Source: Terriglobia bacterium
GTDB taxonomy: Bacteria; Acidobacteriota; Terriglobia; UBA7540
Reading direction: 5' to 3'
Assembly (NCBI GenBank): GCA_030036915.1
Contig: JASHSC010000215.1
Span: 1-11,488, forward strand
Length of the DNA stretch: 11,488 bases
In this document: one piece after another, positions 1 through 7,500 of the stretch
Layout of the letters: each line of letters opens with the position of its first letter
Numbering within the stretch: the stretch's first letter is position 1
Notes under the pieces: model-generated
What the model saw: only the letters and a program-made list of their open reading frames with translations
Database searches by the model: none
Told to the model about the DNA's origin: nothing
Translations under genes and position numbers: made by a program

Positions 1-11
1 GGCAAATCCTC

Positions 12-15
12 GGAG
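12..15 (+). promoter_or_regulatory. Ribosome binding site supporting the GTG start
   Basis: GGAG lies eight bases before the GTG at 24. It is the main reason to prefer that start over one beyond the window edge, since no stop codon interrupts the frame upstream. Confidence 0.45.
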
Positions 16-23
16 CTTTCCGC

Positions 24-2078
24 GTGGATGTAGCATACGAGCTTACGCCGCTGGTCGCCACGAAGCTCATCATCTATACCTTCGGGACGCTGATCCACCT
101 TTTCCTGATGGTTTTGATACTTGGGAATCGGCGATTGCACCGGCTGGAATGGCTGCTGTTCAGCCTGATGTCGGCTCTGTTCCTCTGGTATTCCGGGAAT
201 CTGCTCGCGCTGAACATCAGCCTGTACTATGGCGCCGGGCCGACAATCCTTTCAGCCGTTTCGCGCACGCTTACCGTAATTGGATTCATGGCTGCCGTGC
301 CATTGTTGGTGCACGGGCAGGCGGTATATTGCGCGCGCTTTATCCCTGCCAAGTTCTGGCAACGAGCGCTGCTGGCGAGCTTTTACCTTCCCATCACGTT
401 TTTCCCCTGGATCGTCGGCCGCCTGTTGAGCCATCCGGGTTTGGAACCGCTGGTAGCGTTGGGGTCTCCGGTGCGGCTGCTGACACTTTGGGCCGTCGCC
501 GCGCTTTTCACCGCCGTGGGGATCAATGCTCTTCTGTATCTTCGCCGGGGCGGCGACGATCCGCTCCTGGCAAAATTTCATGCCAGTCTGGCAGGACTTC
601 AGACGCTGCTGGGTGCGGGATGGGGCATCGCATATTTGCCGCACGCTTTGCCGCCGGTAGGCGGATTGGGCGGATATTTCGCCGCAGTGTTGATGCTGGC
701 GGGGATTCTTCCCAGCGTGATCGTGGGTTATTGCATCTTCCGTTATAACTTTCTCGATCTGCGGGTGCAACGGAACGTAATCTATGCCGCCGCCGCAATT
801 TTTGGTTCATTGATCTATCTGAATTTAATGCGCCGCGTGAGCAGTCGCCTAGAATTGTATCAAATTCCGCCGGTTGTCACCGAGGCGGTGATGATCTTCA
901 TCCTTGTAGTACTCGTTGACCCTCTGCGGCGGCTGATCAGCCGGGGCCTGCACCATGAATTTGTCGCTGAATTCGAAACGGTGCAGAAGCTGGCGCTGGA
1001 GATCGAAGAGCATGCCAAGCGAACGGGCGACGTCGAATCTCTAAAGGTGCTGGTGGAAAGACGCGTCACGGCGGCGCTGGGATTTGAACGCGTCAGTCTG
1101 AAGCGTGCCGCGGATGGAGTCGGCAAAGCCGGCGAGAGCCTTCCCGCCAAAGCCCGTCGCGTGTCAGTTACACGCGGCGGCGAGCTCATTGCCAGCTTGG
1201 AGGTCGTGCCCGCTGCGGGTGATGTTTCCGGCGAGCAGATCGCCGCTCTCGAAATGCTTGCCGACCGGTTAGCCGCGGCTCTGGAGCTCTGCCGTCTGAT
1301 ATCCGACAAGATTAAACTGGAGCGAGAGCTTGCGGCGAAGGAAAAGATGGCGTTTCTCGGCGAAATGGCTGCGCGCATTGCGCACAACGTCAAGAATCCC
1401 CTTAGTGGCATGAAGACCATCGTGCAGCTCATGGAGGAAGACAAGCAACTTCCTGAGAGCGCGCGACGCGATTGCGGAATGCTGGTGGATGAAATTAATC
1501 GATTGAACCAGAACATCTCGCAGGTGCTGCGCTATGCGAAGCCCGCGCGCGACACGGACCGTGCCGCGGACCTGGTTGCCATTGTCCGCCGCGTCGCGGG
1601 AATTTTGCGTGCGGATGCCGAACGGCGCCGAATCACATTGATGATCAACGGTGCAGAGCCGTGTGCAGTGGTGGGCGGGGAAGAGGCTGCGAGCGATATC
1701 GTTTCAAATCTCCTCGTAAACGCTTTGGAGGCAAGCGACGAAGGGACATCAGTTCGCATTGGAATTGTGCATTCGGATGGCGAGCCGGATTATGCAGAAC
1801 TCTTCGTCGAAGATCAAGGCCGGGGAATTCCACCCGATAAACTCGATAAAATATTCCAACCCTTTTTCACTACACGCGCCGGTGGAACGGGCCTGGGCTT
1901 GGCCATTGTGAAGCGCCGCGTGGACGAAATTGGCGGGACGGTGGAATGCCGGAGTCCAGTGGAGCAAGGGAGCAATTCTTCTACCTGCCCGGGGACGCAA
2001 TTTGTTGTACGCTTTCGGATTTCGGGTGGTCAGGCCAGCGGGCATCGTCATCAGTCTTCAGTTTTGAGCCGTCAATAA
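24..2078 (+). CDS. Multi-pass membrane sensor histidine kinase (PrsK-like architecture)
   Basis: This is the sensor kinase of a two-component system, expected to autophosphorylate on His and pass the phosphate to the NtrC-type regulator encoded next. Residues 1 to about 300 hold roughly eight or nine hydrophobic segments (near 13-33, 42-66, 74-99, 112-134, 150-172, 185-205, 218-242, 251-268, 282-300). A soluble GAF-like segment (about 325-425) and a short charged helix follow. The HisKA H-box has His454 in RIAHNVKNPLSG. The HATPase_c domain shows the N box (Asn566 in NLLVNALEAS), G1 (Asp597 in DQGRGIPP), the F box (FQPFFTT) and G2 (GGTGLGLA, from Gly620). All catalytic boxes are intact. The start is GTG with a GGAG eight bases upstream, but the frame stays open to the window edge, so an upstream start is possible. 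The layout resembles kinases paired with PEP-CTERM/exopolysaccharide regulators. That is family resemblance only, and the signal sensed is unknown. Confidence 0.9.
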   Translation: MDVAYELTPLVATKLIIYTFGTLIHLFLMVLILGNRRLHRLEWLLFSLMSALFLWYSGNLLALNISLYYGAGPTILSAVSRTLTVIGFMAAVPLLVHGQAVYCARFIPAKFWQRALLASFYLPITFFPWIVGRLLSHPGLEPLVALGSPVRLLTLWAVAALFTAVGINALLYLRRGGDDPLLAKFHASLAGLQTLLGAGWGIAYLPHALPPVGGLGGYFAAVLMLAGILPSVIVGYCIFRYNFLDLRVQRNVIYAAAAIFGSLIYLNLMRRVSSRLELYQIPPVVTEAVMIFILVVLVDPLRRLISRGLHHEFVAEFETVQKLALEIEEHAKRTGDVESLKVLVERRVTAALGFERVSLKRAADGVGKAGESLPAKARRVSVTRGGELIASLEVVPAAGDVSGEQIAALEMLADRLAAALELCRLISDKIKLERELAAKEKMAFLGEMAARIAHNVKNPLSGMKTIVQLMEEDKQLPESARRDCGMLVDEINRLNQNISQVLRYAKPARDTDRAADLVAIVRRVAGILRADAERRRITLMINGAEPCAVVGGEEAASDIVSNLLVNALEASDEGTSVRIGIVHSDGEPDYAELFVEDQGRGIPPDKLDKIFQPFFTTRAGGTGLGLAIVKRRVDEIGGTVECRSPVEQGSNSSTCPGTQFVVRFRISGGQASGHRHQSSVLSRQ

Positions 2079-2128
2079 AAATATGAAAGTAAGGCTGAAT
2101 TCTCCAAACTGATGGCTGAGAACTTCAC

Positions 2129-3508
2129 ATGCACACCATTTTGATCGTTGACGACGACAGCACGGCGCGCTACGGCATGCGGCGCGCTCTGGAAGGCCAG
2201 TACCGCGTTCTGGAGGCGGAGGGCGTTCCGGCGGCGCGGGAAGTCATGGCGCGGGAGGATCCCAAAGTTCTGCTGCTTGATATCGAAATGCCGGAGGAAA
2301 ATGGGCTCGATTTCCTACGTGAGCTAAAGGCGCAGACGGATAGCCCGGCCGTAGTGATGATCACGGCGTACGGCTCGGAAAAAGTAGCTGTCGAGGCCAT
2401 GAAAAGCGGAGCCTACGATTACTTGCCGAAACCGTTCGAAGTGGATGAACTGCGACTGGTGGTCGAGCGGGTGTTCGAACACCTGTCGCTGGCGGAAGAA
2501 AACTCGCGCCTGAAACGCCAACTGGTCTCCGAGGGGCAGTTCGGAGCCATGATTGGTTCCAGCAAGCTGATGCGCGAGCTTTTCGATCTCGCGGACCGCG
2601 TGGCCAAGGCGGAAGTAACCGTGCTGATACACGGTGAAAGCGGCACGGGAAAGGACCTGCTGGCCGCGGAGATCCACCGGCGGAGCAATCGCGGCAAAGG
2701 ACCCTTTGTGGCGTTGAATTGCGCGGCGCTGCCTGAGCATCTGATCGAAAGCGAACTGTTCGGATACGAAAAGGGCGCATTCACCGGCGCGACGGCCATG
2801 AAGCGCGGCAAGTTCGAGATGGCGAATGGTGGAGTGCTTTTTCTTGATGAAGTGGGTGACATGTCGCTTGCAACTCAAGCGAAGCTGTTACGCGTGCTGG
2901 AGACTCGGCGGGTGGAGCGATTGGGCGGAACCACTTCGCAGGAAGTCGACGTGCGCATCGTGAGCGCCACCAACAAGGATTTGCCTGCCGCCATCGCCAG
3001 GCAGGAATTTCGCGAGGACCTTTATTACCGTCTGCGCGTGGTGCTGCTGCGCGCACCCGCCCTACGCGAGCATCGCGAGGATTTGCCGTTATTGGTTCAG
3101 GAATTCTGCCGCATGTTGGGTGAAAAGCATGGCCGGCCGGCGCTGAGCGTTTCGAAGGAAGCGCTCGAGCGATTGCAGCAAGCTGACTGGAAGGGGAACG
3201 TCCGCCAGCTCAAGAACACGCTGGAGAGCGCGGTGGTGATGAGCCGCAACGATGCCCTTTCCGCCTCGGATTTTCCGGTGGAATTGCTGGGGACGGGAAC
3301 GAGAAATGATGGCCCCGCTGACGGTGCTTTGTTCCTAGCGATTACCGATTTCCGCGAGGCACGCCGCCAATTTGAAATTGAATTTATTAAGGCCAAGCTA
3401 CGTGAACATGGCGGAAATGTGACACGAACAGCCGCTGCCATCGGCCTGCACCGGCAAAGCCTCCAGGAGAAGCTTAGGGAGTTGGGGATCAATTCGCCCC
3501 GCGAGTGA
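2129..3508 (+). CDS. Sigma54-dependent response regulator, NtrC family (REC-AAA+-Fis HTH)
   Basis: This cytoplasmic transcription activator works with sigma54 RNA polymerase and is presumably phosphorylated by the kinase encoded just upstream. The receiver domain (about 1-118) has the acidic pocket Asp8-Asp9-Asp10, phospho-acceptor Asp51, Thr79 and Lys101. The AAA+ domain (about 139-370) has Walker A GESGTGK at 169-175, the sigma54-contacting GAFTGA loop at 216-221, and Walker B ending in Asp240-Glu241. The C-terminal Fis-type helix-turn-helix (about 428-453) contains NVTRTAAAIGLHRQSLQEK. Length (459 residues) is normal for the family and no key residue is missing. It starts 50 bases after the kinase stop, and the ribosome binding site is weak (GAG about eight bases upstream), so translation may depend partly on the upstream gene. 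The architecture fits PrsR-type regulators as well as generic NtrC/ZraR-like ones. The target genes are not identifiable here. Confidence 0.95.
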   Translation: MHTILIVDDDSTARYGMRRALEGQYRVLEAEGVPAAREVMAREDPKVLLLDIEMPEENGLDFLRELKAQTDSPAVVMITAYGSEKVAVEAMKSGAYDYLPKPFEVDELRLVVERVFEHLSLAEENSRLKRQLVSEGQFGAMIGSSKLMRELFDLADRVAKAEVTVLIHGESGTGKDLLAAEIHRRSNRGKGPFVALNCAALPEHLIESELFGYEKGAFTGATAMKRGKFEMANGGVLFLDEVGDMSLATQAKLLRVLETRRVERLGGTTSQEVDVRIVSATNKDLPAAIARQEFREDLYYRLRVVLLRAPALREHREDLPLLVQEFCRMLGEKHGRPALSVSKEALERLQQADWKGNVRQLKNTLESAVVMSRNDALSASDFPVELLGTGTRNDGPADGALFLAITDFREARRQFEIEFIKAKLREHGGNVTRTAAAIGLHRQSLQEKLRELGINSPRE

Positions 3509-3518
3509 GTTCGCTCAC
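3505..3518. terminator. Short hairpin between convergent genes (possible weak bidirectional terminator)
   Basis: A perfect 5-bp stem, GTGAG / CTCAC, closes a TTCG loop. It overlaps the response-regulator stop codon (3506-3508) and lies 6 bases from the convergent dehydratase stop (3525-3527). There is no U-tract on either strand and the stem is short, so function as an intrinsic terminator is doubtful. Confidence 0.25.
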
Positions 3519-3524
3519 GATTGT

Positions 3525-5090
3525 TCACAGCGCCGGCCAAAGGGATTCCCAAATCTTGAATTCGTGGTGGAAACCGATCTGTTCGGCACGGGTGAGTGTT
3601 CGCCCGGAGGCGACGTCGAGGGTTTCCTGAAAAATCCGCCGGCCCACGTCTTCAAGCGTTTCGGTTCGCTCGAGAACGGTTCCGGCATTGATGTCAAGAT
3701 CGGCGTAGGTGCGGGCGAGGTTGGGGTTCGAACCGATTTTCATCACCGGCCCGAGCGCGCAGCCGATGCCGGTCCCGCGTCCGGTGGTGAACAGCGCCAC
3801 CTGTGCGCCGCTCAGGAACAGCGCGGGCGTGCAAATGTGGTCGTATCCCGGCGTGTAAAGCACAAAGAGGCCCTTTCGGTCGCCAAGCCACTCGCCGTAT
3901 TCAATCAAGTCCTCAACGATGGACGTCCCGCCTTTGGCCTTCACTCCGGTGGATTTGAGATAGATATTGTAGAGGCCGCCCTTGATATTTCCGGGGGAGG
4001 GATTTTCGCTGAAGTAGTCGCCGAACTTGCGAACATACGCCTCGTAGCGCTTGAGCGCGCCCATCAGCTTGTGTCCAACATTTTTCGTGCGAGCGCGTTG
4101 AACGAGGTCGAGCATGGCGGCGCCCTGGAGCTCGGGAATCTCGGGAAGAAAGACCGCTGCTCCGGCTTTCACAAACATATCTGCGGCGATACCAACGGCA
4201 GGATTGGCCGTGACGCCCGACCAGCGGTCCGAACCGCCGCATTCCGTGCCCACAATCAGCTTGGATATCGAAACCGGCTGGCGTTTCGATTGATTGGCGA
4301 AATGCAAAAGCTTCTCCGTCGCTTCCAATCCGCGCTCGACGGTCTTTTCGCTCCCCCCCAATTGTTGAACGGTCAGGTTCACCACGCGGCGGTTGTAGTC
4401 GGGGACGGAATTCTGAAAGAAGGGCGCAGAGCATTCCACGCAAGTCTTGCCGCAACCCAAATCGATATAAATCGCCGCTCCCAGGTTGGGATGGCGCAGC
4501 GTGTTGGCGAGCAATTGATTCAGAATGTTGACCGCTTCGCCGTCGGGCATTCCGCATCCTGATTCGTGGATGATGGGCACCACGCCATCAACATTGGGAA
4601 ACTTCTCCCGCGAGTAGATTTCGTGATTGGCGCGCCAGGCGATTTCGCGGACCTCCGTGGAAGAACACATTCCCGAGGTTACGATGCCGACGAGGTTGCG
4701 AATTCCCACCTCGCCGTCCGGGCGAACGTAGCCGTCAAAGCTGAGAGATGAAAGGGCGGGATCAAGCGCTTGCCGCCGCGGGTTGTTTTTGTAGCGGGGA
4801 ATCAGCCGGGGGAGACGGGAGCGGAGGTTGGTGGAATCGATTGGGTCGCCGGGCTGCACCGCGCGCGAGGCAAGTCCGATAGGATCACCCAGCGTGATGT
4901 AGGCCTCGCCGCGCTTGATGGGTTTGACTGCGAAGCTTTGCCCGCGCAGAGTGCGTCCCGAAACAGTTAGGGTATGACTCCCGTGCTTCAGGGCAGTGCC
5001 TTGTTCGACAAAATCCGCCGTTACGACGGCCACATTGTCTTCCCCCGGGCGGATAACGATTGCGACTTCATCGAGCTCAAGTAGTTGCAT
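3525..5090 (-). CDS. UxaA/GarD-family sugar-acid dehydratase (altronate/galactarate dehydratase-like)
   Basis: This is expected to remove water from an aldonic or aldaric acid to give a 2-keto-3-deoxy acid. Residues 1 to about 90 form the SAF-type N-terminal domain, and the rest is the dehydratase body. Recognisable motifs are GYVRPDGEVGIRN (120-132), HESGCG (175-180), DLGCGKT (210-216), GTECGGSDRWSG (from 281) and TTGRGTGIGCALGP near the C-terminus. The 521-residue length matches single-chain UxaA/GarD proteins rather than split SuyA/SuyB types. ATG at 5090 is chosen because AAGGA sits five bases upstream. An in-frame TTG at 5108 would add six residues but lies within the spacer just after the transporter stop. 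It is the last gene of the cluster, 19 bases after the FucP-like gene. One oddity is that the SAF segment reads RGQSFAVKPI where relatives usually have GHK before the hydrophobic strand. Exact substrate (altronate, galactarate, fuconate-like or other) cannot be read from sequence. Confidence 0.88.
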   Translation of the reverse strand: MQLLELDEVAIVIRPGEDNVAVVTADFVEQGTALKHGSHTLTVSGRTLRGQSFAVKPIKRGEAYITLGDPIGLASRAVQPGDPIDSTNLRSRLPRLIPRYKNNPRRQALDPALSSLSFDGYVRPDGEVGIRNLVGIVTSGMCSSTEVREIAWRANHEIYSREKFPNVDGVVPIIHESGCGMPDGEAVNILNQLLANTLRHPNLGAAIYIDLGCGKTCVECSAPFFQNSVPDYNRRVVNLTVQQLGGSEKTVERGLEATEKLLHFANQSKRQPVSISKLIVGTECGGSDRWSGVTANPAVGIAADMFVKAGAAVFLPEIPELQGAAMLDLVQRARTKNVGHKLMGALKRYEAYVRKFGDYFSENPSPGNIKGGLYNIYLKSTGVKAKGGTSIVEDLIEYGEWLGDRKGLFVLYTPGYDHICTPALFLSGAQVALFTTGRGTGIGCALGPVMKIGSNPNLARTYADLDINAGTVLERTETLEDVGRRIFQETLDVASGRTLTRAEQIGFHHEFKIWESLWPAL

Positions 5091-5095
5091 AGGGT

Positions 5096-5100
5096 TCCTT
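5096..5100 (-). promoter_or_regulatory. Ribosome binding site deciding the dehydratase start
   Basis: On the minus strand AAGGA is followed by five bases and ATG (5090-5088). This favours the ATG over the upstream in-frame TTG at 5108. Confidence 0.7.
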
Positions 5101-5109
5101 GTGAGCAAA

Positions 5110-6420
5110 CTACGCGCGGACGGTTTGCAATTCCGAGGCTCGCACGTGCGACCCGTAAAACGCGTAGTAAGTTATGAACACGTAGCACAGCATCGGCACC
5201 ACCATAGCCCAAGCCATGCTGTGCGTCGCCTGAAATATCAGGCCCATGGCAGGTGGAGCGCAGGCACCACCGACGATCGACATGATGATAATCGAGCCGC
5301 CCAGCTTGGTGTTGGGGCCTAGCTCCTTGATGCCCAGCGCGAAGATTGTGGGAAACATGAGCGACATGAAAAAGCTGGTGAGGAACACAGCGCCCACGCC
5401 TACCCAGCCAGGGTACAGAACTCCCGCCGCCACGAGCAGAGTATTGATGATGCCAAAGACTCCCATAAGGCGCGTCGGTGCGATGAATTTCATCAGGTAG
5501 GTCGCAGTAAACCGCCCGACTCCGAAGGCGACGAGCGTGCCGGTGAGAAAATAACCCGCGATCTTTTCCGGTTGGTGCGTGTAATCCTGAATGTACTGGA
5601 TGAAGTAACTCCAGGTTCCGACCTGAGCTCCCACGTAAAGGAATTGTGCGATGACGCCTTTGATGAAGTGGGGATGGTGGAGAAGTTCGCTTGCTTTGCC
5701 GTGAGAGCGGCCATCTTCGGGCTCGGCTTCCTCGGCAACCTTGGGGAACTTCGTCATCAGAATCAGCAGTGCCCAGATGAAAATCACACAGCCGAGGACG
5801 AGATAGGGAGTAACCACGCGAAGTGTTTCGCCGCGCAGATAGGCTTCATAGGTGCCCGCGGCCTTATACGCTGCAACCTGGTTCTTATTCAGCTCGACGC
5901 CGGAAAAAATGAAGATAGTTCCCACCAAAACACCCGTGACCGCGCCCACGGGGTTAAAGGCCTGGGAGAAATTAAGCCTGCGCTCGGAAGTCCGTGAGTC
6001 GCCAAGAAGTGCGATGAACGAATTGGAGCCGGTTTCAAGAAAAGACGCCCCGCTGGCGATGACGAACAATGCAAAGAGAAAAAATTCATACTGCCGGAAC
6101 ACTGCCGCCGGCCAAAAAAGAAATGACCCGGCGCTGTAGAGAAACAAGCCGATCACCAATCCGGTCTTGTAACCGAATCTCTTCATCACGAGTGCGGCAG
6201 GGATAGCCAGCAGAAAATAACCCATGTAGAAAGCCGATTGAATCAAGCCTGCCTTGAAGCGCGTCAGCTCAAATGACTTCATGAACTGCTTGATGAGGAT
6301 GTCGTTCAGGTTGTTCGGGATGCCCCAAAACAAGAAAAGGGCGGTCACCAGGAAGAATGGCGCCATATTCCCAGGGGCAAAGAGCGGGGGATAGTGTTCA
6401 GAGTTGTTTTTCGTCGGCAT
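5110..6420 (-). CDS. FucP-type MFS sugar:H+ symporter
   Basis: An inner-membrane transporter of the fucose permease family (FHS), predicted to have 12 transmembrane helices and to import a neutral sugar with protons. The N-terminal half follows E. coli FucP closely in pattern: FWGIPNNLNDILIKQF, AGLIQSAFYMGYF, and a GASFLETGSNSF segment. The two acidic residues known to matter for protonation in E. coli FucP (Asp46 and Glu135) have counterparts here as Asp40 and Glu129. Length, 436 residues, is normal. The ATG at 6420 is backed by GGAG eight bases upstream. It starts 24 bases after the SDR stop and ends 19 bases before the dehydratase ATG, which indicates an operon. Other sugars (galactose, glucose, N-acetylglucosamine, mannose) are carried by family members, so L-fucose is only one possibility. 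It pairs oddly with a second, unrelated-type MFS transporter at the head of the cluster. Confidence 0.88.
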   Translation of the reverse strand: MPTKNNSEHYPPLFAPGNMAPFFLVTALFLFWGIPNNLNDILIKQFMKSFELTRFKAGLIQSAFYMGYFLLAIPAALVMKRFGYKTGLVIGLFLYSAGSFLFWPAAVFRQYEFFLFALFVIASGASFLETGSNSFIALLGDSRTSERRLNFSQAFNPVGAVTGVLVGTIFIFSGVELNKNQVAAYKAAGTYEAYLRGETLRVVTPYLVLGCVIFIWALLILMTKFPKVAEEAEPEDGRSHGKASELLHHPHFIKGVIAQFLYVGAQVGTWSYFIQYIQDYTHQPEKIAGYFLTGTLVAFGVGRFTATYLMKFIAPTRLMGVFGIINTLLVAAGVLYPGWVGVGAVFLTSFFMSLMFPTIFALGIKELGPNTKLGGSIIIMSIVGGACAPPAMGLIFQATHSMAWAMVVPMLCYVFITYYAFYGSHVRASELQTVRA

Positions 6421-6428
6421 TCCTGTAG

Positions 6429-6432
6429 CTCC
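6429..6432 (-). promoter_or_regulatory. Ribosome binding site of the FucP-like gene
   Basis: GGAG on the minus strand, eight bases before the ATG at 6420, within the 24-base spacer after the SDR stop codon. Confidence 0.55.
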
Positions 6433-6444
6433 AATTATATCCTG

Positions 6445-7464
6445 CTAGGAATCCAAATCCCCGGTGTCCAGCGCGCCCGCCCGCTGGAGGCGCTGAAAGA
6501 TGGCCGCGGTCTCGCGAATTCCCTCCGCCAGGGGAGTTCGAGGAACCTCGGGCAGATCGTGTTGCAGGGCGCTATCATCAAAATCATACGAGACGGGCAG
6601 CGCTTTGCCCTCCGCCTTCGCGAGCGCTCTCGAGGTGGGCAAAATTTCTCCAAGGGAACTTAGGAAATCGCGCATCTGCATTACGTCACCACGCAGCGTG
6701 TAAGTCTTCGCGCCGGTCAGGCCGGCTTCCGCGCAGCGTAGAAAAATGCTCGCGGTGTCGCGAACGTATTGCAGGTCTACCCCTCCTGTAAAGCGAATCG
6801 TGTAAGGCCGGCCGACCACCGTGGCCTTGATGGCCTTGGTGGGACCGGAGGTCATCCCGCGGTCACGGCCGACACCGTATACGGCCCCGGGGCGGAGCCC
6901 CACGCTCGAAAGCCCGTTATCTTGATAATAAACGCGAGCGTTACCCTCATTACATTGTTTGAAAACCCCGTAATGCGTCCCCGGAAGGAGCGGAGCGCCT
7001 TCCGGCACGGTGCCGCCGCCGTAAATTTCTTCCGGGCCGAAAACGGCGGCGGAGCTGGCGTACACGATGCTCCGAACCAAATCGCGCCGGCGGCGGGCGG
7101 CTTCAAAGACGTTCAAGGTTCCCACCACGTTGATCATTGCGCCGCGCAAAGGGTCAGCGGCGCAAAAGGGAACCTGGATTCCCGCCAGGTGCAACACGTG
7201 GGTGATGCCGTGGTCCGCGACGGCACGTTCGACATCCTTGAGCTGAGTGATGTCGCCTTGAATGAGTTGAACGGACGACATTTGTTCGGGCGCGAGTAGT
7301 GCTGCCAGGCGCGCGGAAGTCGTGTCGATATCGAAAACCCAGGGCCGGTCGCCGCGCTCGACAAGGTGCTTGACGATCCAGGCGCCGATAAATCCGGTGG
7401 CGCCGGTAACGAGAAATCGTTGGTCGGTGCGCGCAGAAAGGTTGGCTGAGGGGGTTGCGGTCAT
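6445..7464 (-). CDS. Extended-SDR NAD-dependent epimerase/dehydratase-family oxidoreductase
   Basis: A cytoplasmic Rossmann-fold enzyme of the extended short-chain dehydrogenase/reductase type. The nucleotide-binding motif TGATGFIG has glycines at 21, 24 and 27. Asp45/Asp47 after the second strand suggest NAD+ rather than NADP+. The catalytic set is Ser137/Ser138 in VYASSAAVFG and Tyr165-x3-Lys169 in YGVFKQ. The C-terminal third (about 220-339) would form the substrate domain. The length (339 residues) is normal for extended SDRs and longer than typical uronate dehydrogenases (about 265). In this cluster the likely role is oxidation or epimerisation of a sugar or sugar acid before the dehydratase step; that is inference, and uronate, aldose or tetronate dehydrogenase activity are all possible. 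No Shine-Dalgarno sequence is visible. The ATG lies eight bases after a TATAAT box, so translation is probably leaderless. No other in-frame Met precedes the Rossmann motif. Confidence 0.85.
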   Translation of the reverse strand: MTATPSANLSARTDQRFLVTGATGFIGAWIVKHLVERGDRPWVFDIDTTSARLAALLAPEQMSSVQLIQGDITQLKDVERAVADHGITHVLHLAGIQVPFCAADPLRGAMINVVGTLNVFEAARRRRDLVRSIVYASSAAVFGPEEIYGGGTVPEGAPLLPGTHYGVFKQCNEGNARVYYQDNGLSSVGLRPGAVYGVGRDRGMTSGPTKAIKATVVGRPYTIRFTGGVDLQYVRDTASIFLRCAEAGLTGAKTYTLRGDVMQMRDFLSSLGEILPTSRALAKAEGKALPVSYDFDDSALQHDLPEVPRTPLAEGIRETAAIFQRLQRAGALDTGDLDS

Positions 7465-7472
7465 GCACAGGC

Positions 7473-7500
7473 ATTATATTCGGTAACGCGACTCAGTCAA
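7473..7500 (-). promoter_or_regulatory. Sigma70-type promoter, predicted leaderless start for the SDR-FucP-UxaA operon
   Basis: Read on the minus strand, TTGACT (7500-7495), a 16-base spacer and a perfect TATAAT (7478-7473) form a near-consensus promoter. Eight bases then separate the -10 box from the SDR ATG at 7464, which places the expected transcription start at or within a few bases of the A of the ATG. The -35 box overlaps the TGA stop (7499-7497) of the upstream MFS gene. The absence of a ribosome binding site before the SDR fits a leaderless mRNA. Confidence 0.7.

Noticed and set aside
2060..2124. Imperfect pairing of AGTTTTGAGCC with GGCTGAGAACT spanning the kinase-regulator junction
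   Set aside because: The arms are about 43 bases apart with one mismatch and one wobble pair. This could be chance, and there is no sign of a conserved regulatory structure.
2112..2130. ATG at 2112 as an alternative regulator start
   Set aside because: It is out of frame with the receiver domain. The ATG at 2129 begins exactly at the standard HTILIVDDD start of the domain.
3564..4562. A 332-codon + strand open frame inside the dehydratase gene
   Set aside because: It is the antisense shadow of the UxaA-family gene, whose motifs are unmistakable. The + strand product shows no recognisable domain and no ribosome binding site of note.
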